A program made the translations under genes and the position numbers. This document shows positions 15,496-25,937 of a DNA stretch of 64,000 bases, one piece after another (position 1 is the first letter of the stretch; each line of letters starts with the position of its first letter). The stretch covers positions 47,507,573 to 47,571,572 of the forward strand of contig CP136064.1 of the NCBI GenBank assembly GCA_032622095.1. The letters run 5' to 3'. The notes beneath the pieces were generated by a model. The model searched no databases. It worked only from the letters and a program-made list of their open reading frames with translations, and had not been told where the DNA came from. Origin of the DNA: Siphonodentalium dalli. Its lineage: Eukaryota > Mollusca > Scaphopoda > Gadilida > Siphonodentaliidae.

Positions 15496-15795
15496 AGCCG
15501 AAATTTTCAGCCCAGAAATGGTATTCGCAACATATCAACGCGGAAATATGCACATAATCGACCTATCATGTGAATCAGATTGGCATGTGCAGTTCTCATA
15601 TGGGAGTGACTATAATGTCAAATTTCAGCCCAATCGCCCGTCAATTTATATTGTATTGATACAGCCTGCGCCCTTTCCGCTAGATGTTGTGTAAGTGTAA
15701 ATTGTAAGTGTAAAGTCCAGCTATGGTCTGGAAAACAGGAAAATCGCGGAATTTCGGATTAAGTTTCAGTGGGAGAGCACTAATTGGACTCATGC
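15496..15795. repeat. Diverged, deleted terminal satellite unit
   Basis: The last unit starts like the others but soon diverges. It has lost the whole double-hairpin section: the sequence jumps from the CGACCTAT..GTGAAT region straight to CAGATTGGCATGTGCAG. It then continues into AGTCCAGCTATGGTCTGG, a segment absent from array units but present in the relic monomer at 18465-18545. This marks the right edge of the homogenised array. Confidence 0.8.
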
Positions 15796-17826
15796 GGCCG
15801 AATTCTGGTCCCTGGTCTAGACCAGGGTTTCATGTAAACCATAGTCTAGACCAGGCCGAAACCACGGTGATCGCCATGTGTTACCCAGCTTCGAGGCGAG
15901 TAAGCTGGGATTATTGGTCAGCACTGGTCCGTATTCTCGTCTTTTTGAAACTCAGGTTTACGTAAACCAAGGTTTGCCTTCTTATTGTCATTCAAGCCTG
16001 TGTCGGTCTGTTCATAATTCGAACCATGTGGTAACGTACACGTTCTGGTAACAGAAACATATGTATTTTTTTGGAAGCATTTATCTTTATGTTAACCAAA
16101 TAGGAATTGTGTTTTATTGATATGCCGTGTAGAAGAAAGATTATAATATATATGAACTGGACAAAATGTAATATAATCGATAATTATGTGTGTTATAGGT
16201 AATAGTCTACAACTGAGACCTAGTACCCCCCCCCCCTGGTCTGAGATTTTTGTATAAACCGAGACTTGAACCTGAGACGAGAATACCAATTTCTGTTTTC
16301 GCAGTAACGATACAGATTGGTAATTTGATTGTAATCATGCGTGCGTTTATCTGGCTTTACAGCGGAGTTTTATTTATAACACCCTTGCCTTGTTTGAAAG
16401 CATATTACCGTTAGATGGATTAAGTCAGATTTTCGTGCTATTATTTCTAATATGTTATCGATGGGTTTGGTTGACACGGATAAATAGGGAATGATAGTAG
16501 TTTTGCAATCGGAACGTAATCCGCATTGGATGCGGGTGTCTTTCGTTCCGTGTTTCTGAAATGAATTGAGGTCGGAGCTAGTTTTGATAGTACTAATTCA
16601 TCATTTGAGAATAAATTATTGCTGGATATACAATATAACAGCAAAAACTCTCAAAATTATATTTTTAAGTCAGAACGAAAAATTATGGTTCAAAATAAGG
16701 AAATGTCCGATTAAATTGAATTAAATTAAATAAAATGCATGGGACCCCTGCTCTTGATTAATGATTATTTGGTCCAATTTCTTAAGCCTTGACATTTCAA
16801 CTTGGTTTATTTGTAATAATTTATCTTTAAACATGGATTTGGAAACAAATTACATGGCTATGGAAATATCTGCTACTCCTATCGGAAGTGTGATACAACG
16901 CACCCATGTGGATTTTTTCCGATACCCCCACCAACCCACCCCCCGTTGTGTACATTTTCAATCACGGCGATAGTTATTTAGAATCTTTATAAATTTTCAA
17001 CTTATTGCAAATTCCCAAGACCGCGAAATTACGTTGCACATGTCACGCCCTCACCCCAATGAATTGTTGAAAATTTCCAACAAGAGTATATCTCACTATT
17101 TCTAGTTGTTGGAAATTCCCACCTGATATCCCCTATAATAATGGTTCAAAATGTTTTCAAGAGCTGAATGTAATTTATGTGTAATATTTTGACGCAAAGT
17201 TGAACAATATATAGTTGGTTCTTGATCTGAACAAACAATATTTTACACTATACATTGATTGTAAAGGACGCCGGTGGTCCCGTCGGTAGAATGCTCGGGG
17301 CATTACCCCGCCATTTGCCATCTAGCGCTGACGAAGCTTGTTCGAAAGCGCGGTTTCGCGATCCACTCTAAGTGAGGATAATCTTATTCGTGTATCTGGG
17401 CAAGTTTGTCGGTCCCATTCCGGGGTCGGTATTTCTACACACAGCGGAGTGTTCCTCGGTGAAATTTACTCTCTGCGTAGACTTTCCTCCACCCGTAAAA
17501 CTGACAACGTCGTGACATCCGCATAGGGGGTGAGAAATCCGCACCACCCCTGCCCCGTGATCCCTGTCGAACGGCGACGGCATACAGATACCGCTATACA
17601 ACACGGATATAAGCCGCTTTCACGTGCTCAGGTGTGGAGACACCCACACACCAATCTCGATGCAGCGCTCAGCACGCTTTTGTTCATAGATTGTCATTGA
17701 TTGTCGTTGATTGTACAACAATGCGCCGATCCCAGCTTGCGACCAGGTGGTTTCGCGAAACCAAGTCCTGACATGGAACACCGTGATTATTAGGGTGGTC
17801 TAGACCTGAGACCAGAATTCAGCCGA
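15796..17826. mobile_element. ~2.0 kb non-coding element with terminal inverted repeats, inserted in satellite DNA
   Basis: The left end (CGGCCGAATTCTGGTC near 15795) is matched in inverted orientation by the right end (GACCAGAATTCAGCCG near 17812-17827). TGGTCTAGACC motifs lie just inside both ends, and looser inverted similarity (CACGGTG, CCCAGCTT) extends about 130 bp inward. The flanks on both sides are satellite sequence that is contiguous in the relic at 18536-18560, so this is an insertion. No transposase is seen inside; it contains poly-C at 16226 and a SINE-like relic. It is probably a non-autonomous DNA transposon. No target duplication could be assigned with confidence. Confidence 0.7.
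17266..17530 (+). mobile_element. Old SINE-like copy
   Basis: The sequence is alignable by eye with the better preserved tRNA-like SINE at 48848. Shared points are the head (CGGTGG..CC.GT.GGTA), the middle CC..CTAGCGCTG.CGA, and the tail TTTCCTCCACCCGTAAAACTG followed by ACAACGTCGTGA. It lies inside the 15796-17826 element, so it inserted there or was carried along. Confidence 0.5.
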
Positions 17827-17838
17827 TTGAGCACCACT

Positions 17839-18557
17839 CATGCATAAAATGAAAATTGATTTTTTTGAAATTTTCTGTTCCGAATATCGAATATCAAACG
17901 TGAAATAAAATTTTAGCTAAACAAAAAATAGAAAATTTGTGAGTTGGAGAGCACAAATTAGGTCTATAGAAGTATTATGGTGCAATCAATTTTTCTGCGA
18001 ATTATTTTTTTTCGATATGTTAGCCGAAATTTTCAGTCCAGCTATGGTATTCGCAACATATCAACGCGCAAATACGCACATAATCGACCTATAATGTGAA
18101 TTAGGTACATAATGTGATTATTTGATTCTGAAGTAAGCAGATAATGGAGTCATATCCGTTATTTCGTTTTATGGCGCGGACCACAGTGAGAACGCAGTTA
18201 AAGAGGGCACGCATCAAAAGTCGTCATTGTCCGCACATAATATGCTTAGAATCGCCTCATTATGAGTCGACAGTGTGACTAAAAGGCTTTCATTTCCAGC
18301 ACATTATCGACTCAAAATGAGGCGATTCTAAGCAGATGTTCTACCTAAAGCAAGTTCTATTTTTAGCAGATAATGTTCTTGTTTTCGGAGATATTTAAAA
18401 CGCATGACGCTGACCATGTCTGGACATGTAGATTGGCATGTGCAGTTCTCATATGGGAGTGTAAAAGTCCAGCTATGGTCTGGAAAACAGGGAAAACGCA
18501 GAATTTCGCACGAAGTTTCAGTGGGAGAGCACGAATTGGACTCATGGCGCACCCCTC
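17839..18557. repeat. Single satellite-related monomer (719 bp) without the internal duplication
   Basis: One diverged unit runs from CATGCATAAAATGAAAATTG to the next occurrence of the same phase at 18558. It shares most of the array unit, including GCCGAAATTTTCAGTCCAGC, one hairpin with the TCTGCTTAGAATCGCCTCA-type arms (18241-18336), and GACGCTGACCATGTCTGGAC. It has only one hairpin subrepeat instead of two; its length is close to 968 minus 238. A partial second unit continues to about 18660. Confidence 0.85.
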
Positions 18558-18818
18558 ATGCATAAAACGAAAATTGATTTATATATTTGTTTTGAATATC
18601 GAATATGGAATGTCGAACTAACTTCATGCGAATATCGAATGAATATCGAACTAACTTCAGACACCTGCTGCGTCTGGACTCTGTCCGACGTCGCCTTTTT
18701 ACGTTATAACGCCATATCCTCATTACAGAACAGAAACGACACGAACACTTTTTATCTTTTACCTTATCGGGACAAAGAATGCTCTTTATATTTTACCTTT
18801 ACTGGATAACGAATGCGA

Positions 18819-18871
18819 GTGTTTGTGTATGTGTGTGAGGGTGTGTGTGTGAGGGTGTGTGTGTGAGAGAG

Positions 18872-18949
<78 letters not shown>

Positions 18950-18966
18950 CCCTCTCTCTCTCTCTA
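18819..18966. repeat. Compound microsatellite (GT)n-(CT)n
   Basis: A GTGTGT-rich tract is followed directly by a long CTCTCT tract. Both strands give open frames of low-complexity protein that are not genes. Confidence 0.97.
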
Positions 18967-20050
18967 ATTGTTTTCCTTATTGGCGTCATTATTCCTGCAC
19001 TGATTACAATGAAATTTGACATGGGTATGTATTTCAGCTCTCCGGTTAACATGTGCTGGGTCCTGACTGCCCGATATTGTCTTTCGATATACACACAACA
19101 GTCCCATTATCAAACAGAAACGACAGAAACACTCTTTATTTTTTACCTTATCGGGACAAAGAACGAATATGACGCTCTTTATCTTTTAAAGCCCGGAGAA
19201 ATGACGAACTTTAGCAAATAACAGTCCTTATATAATTTATGTTTCAATTTAAATTCTGCCACATATTACTCTTGCAACGCCGGGTATAGATCTGCTAGTA
19301 CGATCATACGAGGAACATAAGAAATTGCATGTATTAACAAATTGATTTGAGTTGTGGTATTGTTGTAAATGCCTCATTGTGGAATAGTAGTGGTTTCGAT
19401 AATCGGTGAATCCAATACTAGTTATATTTTGGTTCTAAATTGACTCGATTTCCGGAGTATAATTATTTCATCAATTTGGATTAATTTCTTTAGTATTTTG
19501 ATACCACGGTGGTTATCGAGTTGGGAAGTAAATATCAACACCCAGCGTGCAACGCATCACATACCACAGTATAACGGTATTCATAACCAATTACATTTTG
19601 ATTACATTTTCGGGGGGGGGGGGGGGGGCATATAATTCGGTTGGTAAATAATGTTTTGAACATCTTAATCTCAACATATGTCATATTAGTGCGCATGCAG
19701 CCTATTCTCGTGAAAATAAGCACACAACTGGTTTATTTTTATGAGCGAAATAAGCTCATATATTGGCATTATTTAACCTCAATATACGCTCTATATGACC
19801 TAAAACGTTTTTAAAACAGTTCAATGTGGGACGATTTCCACACGAAATAAGCTCATATTGGCACTATTTAATCTACGTTTTTTAATCGACACGACGTACC
19901 AGATAGTCCAGATTCACGCTCTTTGCAGTGTGTTTTCATTGCAGCCCGCGCCATTCATTCATCAGAATAACGGATATAAGCTCGCCATATGTGGGCTTAT
20001 TTCAGAATAAAATTATTTCAGAATAAAATAAGTCCAAAGGATTCGCCAGC
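18967..20050. other. Intergenic, no gene seen
   Basis: It contains a partial direct repeat (GAAACGACA..AACACT and TACCTTATCGGGACAAAGAA at 18732-18780 and 19117-19155) related to the interior of the TTAA element family. It also has a poly-G run (19612-19628) and repeated AAATAAGCTCATAT..GGCA motifs (19747 and 19846). Confidence 0.6.
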
Positions 20051-20920
20051 CAGCGGTGGAGCGGACAAGTCGCATTGCTTGTATTGTCTCTTGCAGCTGT
20101 TCCCGCTGACTGGTTCTGGATCGCTTGTGAGTTGTGTGGCCTTCCTATGGACTTAGCTGCCCGAGCGATTCAGCTTGATATATTTCTGGACTTGGCAGAT
20201 AATTATGGAGTTAACCCCCTCTGCTTTGTTTGCGGCCTTGGCCATATTGATACTAGACCAGGCTAAGAGAGGTTTCTTACATATGTCTGTGGACCACCAG
20301 ATTGCTCCAGCAGGGTACTGCTGGCGGTGACTCGGAAGCTGGAATCCATCAGCGACCTACCATCTGGTATGGAGATCTCGGCAATCAAAAGAGGGAAGCG
20401 GGGGGAGAATTGAGACCCCCTCGAGAAGAAGGGACGCTGAGAGAAGGGCCAAGTGGAAACGGGCGAGCTGAGAGACGCCCAGCTCCCCCACTTGGCTGCT
20501 GATCCAGACGTCGTCGACATTACACCAGCTAGCAGGGACGCCGAAGTCATCCCGGGGGTACTTGCCGTCGACTCTGGAGGCAGGGACGCCGTTGTCACCC
20601 GGACGTCCCTACCGCAGACCTCGAGGTAGAGATGGACACGTTACCACCTCGGACACCGGAATTCCATCAAGACCCGGTGTCCCCCATATCTACTAGCAGC
20701 AACAACAACAACACCACCACCAGTAGCTCCGCTGTCTCAGTGGCAGAGGTGTGGGAAACTGTAAGATCGGCAAAGCGGGAAATGGTTGCAACAAAAGCAA
20801 AGGCAGACATCGTCACCGCAGTCTGTATTAAAAAAAACAAGAAACAGCGGCAGCCATTATCCAGGAAGAAAACACCACACACTCAGATATACAAGCAAGA
20901 AACATTTTTCATCTGATTCT
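20050..20920 (+). other. GC-richer island, possibly decayed coding sequence
   Basis: Base composition differs clearly from the AT-rich surroundings, and several short overlapping frames are open. One frame (20632-20916) starts with Pro/Ser/Thr-rich sequence around a CAACAACAACACCACC microsatellite and continues into a Lys-rich tail (KKNKKQRQPLSRKK). Stops interrupt every long frame and I recognise no domain. It could be a decayed retroelement gag/ORF1 or a processed pseudogene. The assignment is open. Confidence 0.25.
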
Positions 20921-22449
20921 TATGCATTCCATCTTCATAACTCCCAAAATCATCTCCAAGTGGGTTGTAGGGAAGGGGGCACCCCCAAATCCTTCCCAGC
21001 CTTGTCCTAAATCCAATAAAAAAAATAAAAAAATAAGTCCAATATGAACCTATGTGAATATTTAGGTCCAATATGAACGTATTTGTACGAGGATAAATGT
21101 TGGCGTAGTTAGCATTCTGGCATTTACTGTTTTCGCCACTCTGTGTGTTAATGGTCTTCCAGTGAAATTTTAATCGTTCGTTTAACCATTAGATGTGGGT
21201 GAGTTTGTGTATGAGTATCATTCTCCCCAAACTTTTCAAACTTTCAACATTTCGAAATTACATGCCAAATACAACAGGTATTTCGTGTGAGATTTGTTGA
21301 TCATTTCAATAAAAAACATTGACCGAAAATAGGAAAATATTCGACTTTTGGTCGAAAAACAACAAATTTCACACGAAATACCCGCTGCATTACCAACTAT
21401 TGATCGGTTAGAACATTTCATACACATGGGAGTGTCAGGTTGGAAATATCCTACTGTTGGGAATCTTACGGTATACTAGCAGGAACATTTCAACGGATCA
21501 ACCCTATATAGGTGATGGGGTAAACATAGAATGTTCTGGACTAGGGATTTGGGTCTGGTTCAAGCGAGATCAGTTGTAATTTCTAAGTTGGGGACCTCCT
21601 TCAAAAGGAAATCAAGTCCCTGACGCCGATAAATCAATATTATTTAATCCACAGACCAGGTCAATGCGAGCAGACATAAGGAATTATTCGCTTCATTACC
21701 ATTTGAGCCATGTCTATGTCCAGATCATTTACGACATATATACGTTAGTGTGACAAAGCTATACGCATTACTTATATATAGCATACCAGAATATATCACT
21801 CTCATATCTCACCGAAAGAGGTAGATATAATGCACGTATACAGGTTTAAAATGTTTGTGATGAACGTAAAATTATTCGATTCCTGGAAAATATATATGGA
21901 AGAGTGGAATAATCGGTTATTTTCTCATGGAAACAGTTTTGAATTTCAAGGAAAAATGAAACGGAGGACGTGAAGGACAGCAATTAAAATGCGACCAAGG
22001 TTTCTCGGAATATCTCGAAAAAATATCTCAAAAGAATCTGTTCTTGTAAAAATTACGCATGCCAATTCCATCAGCATTGGGAAGTAAATGTGTTTACTAC
22101 TAATAACTAGAGCATTAAATTAGCTGGTACAAAACTAATTTCACTTTATACCGTTTGTACATGCAATTGGGCACAATTCTTCCAAAAAACGACACTTCCT
22201 GTTTTTTCAAGGCAAATTTGTTCCAACTAAGAATGAATTAATAAACCAGTACTGCTAGATAACAATATCAGCTTTCAACTTTTGTGATTTTCATAAGGAT
22301 TAAACTCAAATTCGATTTAATTTTGTTTTTAGAACTATTATTTATGATCAAACATGTCACATATAGATCTGACTCATGAATAAACTGCCTTCGAATTTCA
22401 ATACTAAATATATAGTTCAGAACCATGTCTCGTTTACTAAGAATGCAGT
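20921..22449. other. Intergenic, no gene seen
   Basis: AT-rich sequence without a convincing open frame. Around 21235-21375 there are TTTCGTGTGA / TCACACGAAATAC motifs in inverted orientation, which may be the worn ends of a small element. Confidence 0.5.
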
Positions 22450-22622
22450 TCAGTGGCACAAAGGCACACACTGTGGGTAAATGTTCAAAAATATTAAAGT
22501 CTGTAAAAACATCACTACTATGAAGAACATGGGGAAATAGATAAACTTTGTTCTTACTTTCATTATTGACAGTTTTCCAATAACGAAATTTCACGTGTTG
22601 AAGCCATTGTTATGTAAATAAA
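22450..22622 (+). pseudogene. Orphan 3' UTR fragment of a lost KY-like gene, part 1
   Basis: The segment is colinear with the sequence just after the stop of gene C (about 47590-47760). Shared are TCTG.AAA.ACATCA, GAAGAAC.TGGGGAAA, CATTCTTA/TTCTTAC and GTTGAA..C..TTGTTATGTAAA-like blocks. It ends with AATAAA at 22617. No KY coding sequence is recognisable upstream of it, so only the tail of the ancestral duplicate remains. The homology was found by eye. Confidence 0.6.
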
Positions 22623-22732
22623 AGGCCACTAGGCCATATGCCCCCATAATAAGGTAAATTCATATATTTACATACACCTAATATCTGTTCAGATTTCCCC
22701 ATAGCGTTACGATAGACACGCCCCCTTATTCA

Positions 22733-22804
22733 ATGCGTTCATAAACCTATGAACGCAACGTGACGTCACTTCCAATGTCGTTCATAGGTTTATGAACACA
22801 TTGG
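22733..22804. repeat. Inverted repeat
   Basis: CAATGCGTTCATAAACCTAT is matched inverted by ATAGGTTTATGAACACATTG, around a TGACGTCA-containing centre. Confidence 0.85.
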
Positions 22805-23341
22805 TCCCGGAAATGACCGGAGATTATCGGACATTGCCGACTGATTGAGTATCTATATAGTACGTCCGGATTTGGCAAGAAATTTATTTTGGTCTATAAT
22901 CAGTGTTGTTGCCCGGTGTTACTGAGCGTTGATGTTCAAAAAGCCCGCTACTCAATAGCGTTTTATCATTTTCCTTACCGCTACAAATATCCCCCGAACC
23001 TCACAAATATATCATTATGGTAGAACGGCGTGTTGTCGATTTCTTATCAACAGCCGAATCTTAATTGTTAGTTTCAGATATAATTCTTGAAATCAACACG
23101 TCTACATTAGTTACTAGCTAAACAAGACAGTTTGTCATATGTGTATACTTAACTGTGAAATTGCGTTTTTTTTTTCCGTTCTCCGTGAACGGATTCTCAA
23201 AAATGTTTGGTTTTCCAAAAATCCAGGATTCAAACTTTCTTAACTGAACTCCATGCGTTCATTTAAATAGATGAATAAATAGTGGGGAAAGACAGACAAT
23301 CCTAGTTCATAATGAATTTAAGTATATAAATATAAATAATA

Positions 23342-23512
23342 GACGGCGGATTCAACGTGGTCATGGGTTTTGACCGCGATTAAAAATCAGCAAACTCTGC
23401 ATGAACCCCTTCGGGACAGTTCATTTAAATAGATGAATAAATAGTGGGGTTCATGCAGTTTGCTGATTTTTTCTCGCGGTCAAAATCCCATGACCACATT
23501 GAAACCGCCGTT
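23342..23512. repeat. Inverted-repeat (fold-back) element, ~170 bp
   Basis: Two ~65-bp arms face each other. The left arm runs from GACGGCGGATTCAACGTGG to GCATGAACCCC, and the right arm from GGGGTTCATGCAGTTTGC to ACATTGAAACCGCCGTTC. The spacer contains CATTTAAATAGATGAATAAA, which also occurs at 23259-23278 outside the element. Confidence 0.85.
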
Positions 23513-23520
23513 CATTTCTT

Positions 23521-23597
23521 ATATACCCCATAATAAGGTAAATTCATATACCCCATAATAAGGTAAATTCATATACCCCATAATAAGGTAAATTTAT
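23521..23597. repeat. Three direct repeats of ~29 bp
   Basis: TACCCCATAATAAGGTAAAT occurs three times in a row, and a fourth copy (CCCCCATAATAAGGTAAATT) lies at 22641. Confidence 0.9.
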
Positions 23598-23649
23598 TTG
23601 ACCTGTGGCTTTTTTGAGAATTGAAATATTTTATTCTGAGAACAACAAT

Positions 23650-24157
23650 TTAAAGGCACGTGAGGCCTTAGTTGTCGAAAATATTCATATTTGTTCCAAT
23701 CACCGTAAACAGAAAAACATTAAAACGCATACAGTTTCGTTCATATATATACCATGACCATCGCGTAAACAGCATGTTATCATAAAGAGTTACTATATTT
23801 TACCTAAGCAAGAGCCTGATTGTGTTACAGAAGACAGCACAATGCTGCTGGCTAATCACACACAAATGGAATAAACGCTCTTTATTCGTTCCATATCAGG
23901 AATTCACCAACAAAAAACGCTCTTGATGTTTACCATCATAATATAAACAAACACCAGAAAAGTAACTTTTTATGCTTTTGTTTACATAACAGTGGTCAAA
24001 TATATGACAATAACATACAGTTTATGCGATATTTCTTATTTGTGTACGGACAAAGTCTGTCTACATTTTGTTGTTCTTTCTGCATGTTTGTGGCGGTTTT
24101 TGACGGGTGGAAATATTTTCACAGGATACCCACCGCCAAGGCCAACCGTACCTTTAA
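23650..24157. mobile_element. TTAA-flanked MITE, full-length copy (508 bp)
   Basis: It starts TTAAAGGCACG and ends CCGTACCTTTAA, so short terminal inverted repeats lie directly against TTAA. It shares the interior (GCTCTTTATT, GGCGGTTTTTGACGG, GACAATAACATAC) with the copy at 49333-49860. TTAA target specificity is typical of piggyBac-related elements. No transposase is present, so mobilisation in trans is inferred. Confidence 0.75.
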
Positions 24158-24287
24158 TCAAATTTTGCTTCGAACTGTCTATGTTGTCAGCACACCAAGT
24201 TTTAATGGATTAGTCACGGAATAATAAGTAAAGTCTAAGTCTGTGAATTTATCATCCGGAAACCAAAATAATCGGAACTTCTAATAA

Positions 24288-24480
24288 AACAAGGGCCATA
24301 ACTCAGGTAAAAAGGAGTGGATAGAACCCACATTCGAACATGACCTGCATGTCCGAATGTGAGTAATCCATATACCAAATTTGAAAACAATCAGATATTC
24401 TAAAACTAAAGTTATCATCCGGAAACCATTTGGAACGGACCGGGACAAAATTGGGGGACATCAAAACTGTTACAGTAATT
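24288..24480. repeat. Dispersed repeat fragment (GGGCCATAACTC type)
   Basis: It contains AAGGGCCATAACTCAGGTAA, CCAAATTTGAAAACAATCAG and two TTATCATCCGGAAACCA copies (24248 and 24411). A loosely similar TGCCAAATTTCATAGCAATC motif occurs at 39913. Such motifs are common in spiralian repeats. No coding capacity is seen. Confidence 0.4.
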
Positions 24481-24489
24481 ACCAAGAAA

Positions 24490-24720
24490 CATCGCTAATC
24501 GTGTAGTATACTTAAAATATTTAATTCTGAATATGATTACCAGAATATTTGTTCGTTGATTTGACCTTTTCCAATGTTTACCGTCATGTTTTAATTAAAC
24601 ATTTGTGTCTTATTGTACTAATTGAACTTTTATCGATAATTCCACTGTAACAGTAACATTTACATAACAATGGCTTCGATATGTGAAATCTCATTATCAG
24701 AGAGTTATATTCATAATGAA
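24490..24720 (+). pseudogene. Orphan 3' flank of a lost KY-like gene, part 2
   Basis: It resumes the colinearity with the gene C downstream region (about 47775-47988). Shared blocks are AATATTTGTT, CATTTTCCAAT/CCTTTTCCAAT, TATGTTTTAATT, TGTACTAATTGAACTTT, CACTGTAACAGTAA and AATCTCATTATC. The 1.9 kb between parts 1 and 2 is inserted DNA containing the fold-back and TTAA elements described above. Confidence 0.6.
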
Positions 24721-24896
24721 AATAAGAACAAAATTATTCTAATTGTTCGTGTACTTGTTGCATGGTGATACAATCATGTAGTTGTGTTATATATATATAT
24801 AGACTTTTATCAAATGTATGGTTTGTCTTGAACCCACTTCATGGCATTGCGTCCCTTTAAGCGTTGTTAGTTGACTCTATCCGGGATTGACACGTC

Positions 24897-25145
24897 ATGG
24901 GCTGTGGTAGCTCGTCAGCAGCAGATGATTCAAGAAGTATTGGAAACTTAACGGAAAATGAAGATGAACTGTCGATGGTGCTCAGCGTCTGTGAACATAA
25001 CGATCACGCGGTCCCACTGGAGACGAAAGATGACGGTGAACTTGTGCATAAAGAGCTCATGACGCCCCGCCCACCGAAGATGACGAAGGCTGAGCTCATA
25101 CCCGACCTTTCAGTCTTATCGAAGATAGACGACTATGCCAGACAG
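24897..25145 (+). CDS. KY-like gene A, exon 1 (N-myristoyl leader)
   Basis: The exon has 83 codons. It begins Met-Gly-Cys-Gly-Ser-Ser, a textbook N-myristoylation context with a palmitoylatable Cys3. The middle is acidic and polar, and it ends VLSKIDDYARQ, the conserved lead-in to a KY/hillarin transglutaminase-like domain. The donor is CAG|GTACGC, phase 0, matching exons 1 of genes B, C and D. I chose this ATG because the MGC start is shared by all four copies. The next recognisable exon of this gene is the last one (26762-28061). Nothing resembling family exons 2 or 3 lies between, so the gene is probably broken or misassembled here. Family function: KY proteins are muscle or cytoskeleton-associated, putative cysteine peptidases or transglutaminase-fold scaffolds. 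Confidence 0.75.
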
Positions 25146-25363
25146 GTACGCGCTCTGAAGTTATATCCGACGAAACCTTTAAGATAAATCAATCGATTTG
25201 ACGCCAAATTAATAAATAATTCTAAGCTAATTGTTCATGATAATTTACACTCATTTGCTGAAGTAATGTCCATACTTCGACACATCAAGAAGTATGAGAC
25301 TGAATTGTGTCATGTTATGTCAGATTACAGAATACTAGAATTTACGTTCGTACTATACATTAT

Positions 25364-25521
25364 TTAAAGGTACGGTTGGCCTTGGCGGTTGGTATCCTGT
25401 GAAAATATTTCCACCCGTCAAAAACCGCCACAAACAGAAAGAACATCAAAATGTAGACAGACTTTGTCCGTATATAAATAAGAAATATCGCATAAACAGT
25501 ATGTTATTCTCATATGTTTTC
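25364..25521. mobile_element. TTAA MITE, truncated (5' end only)
   Basis: It starts TTAAAGGTACGGTTGGCC and is the reverse complement of the right end of the 23650-24157 copy, through GGCGGT, ACCCGTCAAAAACCGCCACA and GACTTTGTCCGTATA. It stops where the fold-back element begins. Together with the full copy it forms a large inverted repeat that flanks gene A exon 1. Confidence 0.7.
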
Positions 25522-25522
25522 C

Positions 25523-25937
25523 CTGTGCCAATGCATTCTCTTATATATGCGAGTCGACCATAGGTCGCCTCGCATATATAAGAGAATGCATTGGCCTAAC
25601 AAATTTTTATCATGTTTTTTAAATAAATGTTTCTTACAATTTTTAGGACATAAAATAAAAAAACATCCATTACCCTGCAGGGAGCCCCACACATATATAG
25701 AAGCATATAGAAGAGTGTCGTCTGCTCATGTTTGTCTGGGGCTCTGTATGGGTGAAATTATAAAATTGTTAAAGAATACAAGAAAAAATTATTAAAATTG
25801 TAAAAAATTGTTAGGCCAATGCATTCTCTTATATATGCGAGGCGACCTATGGTCGACTCGCATATATAAGAGAATGCATTGGCACAGGGTAAAACAATCC
25901 CGACTTACGACTGGATTTGATATGGCGGGTCACATAT
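25523..25937. repeat. Fold-back element, two hairpins in inverted orientation
   Basis: Two ~75-bp perfect-looking palindromes (arms GCCAATGCATTCTCTTATAT..GCGAG) lie at 25526-25597 and 25812-25885. They are inverted relative to each other around about 210 bp of AT-rich sequence. The right one continues into a tail (TCCCGACTTACGACTGGATT to GGCGGGTCACATAT) that is duplicated on both sides in the complete palindrome at 36988-37166. Confidence 0.85.

Noticed and set aside
290-15694. Dozens of recurrent 63-93-codon open frames in the satellite
   Set aside because: They overlap on both strands, have no recognisable domain, and change length with a T7/T8 run. They recur simply because the unit recurs.
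18786-19221. Open frames across the (GT)n(CT)n tract
   Set aside because: Low-complexity translation of a microsatellite.
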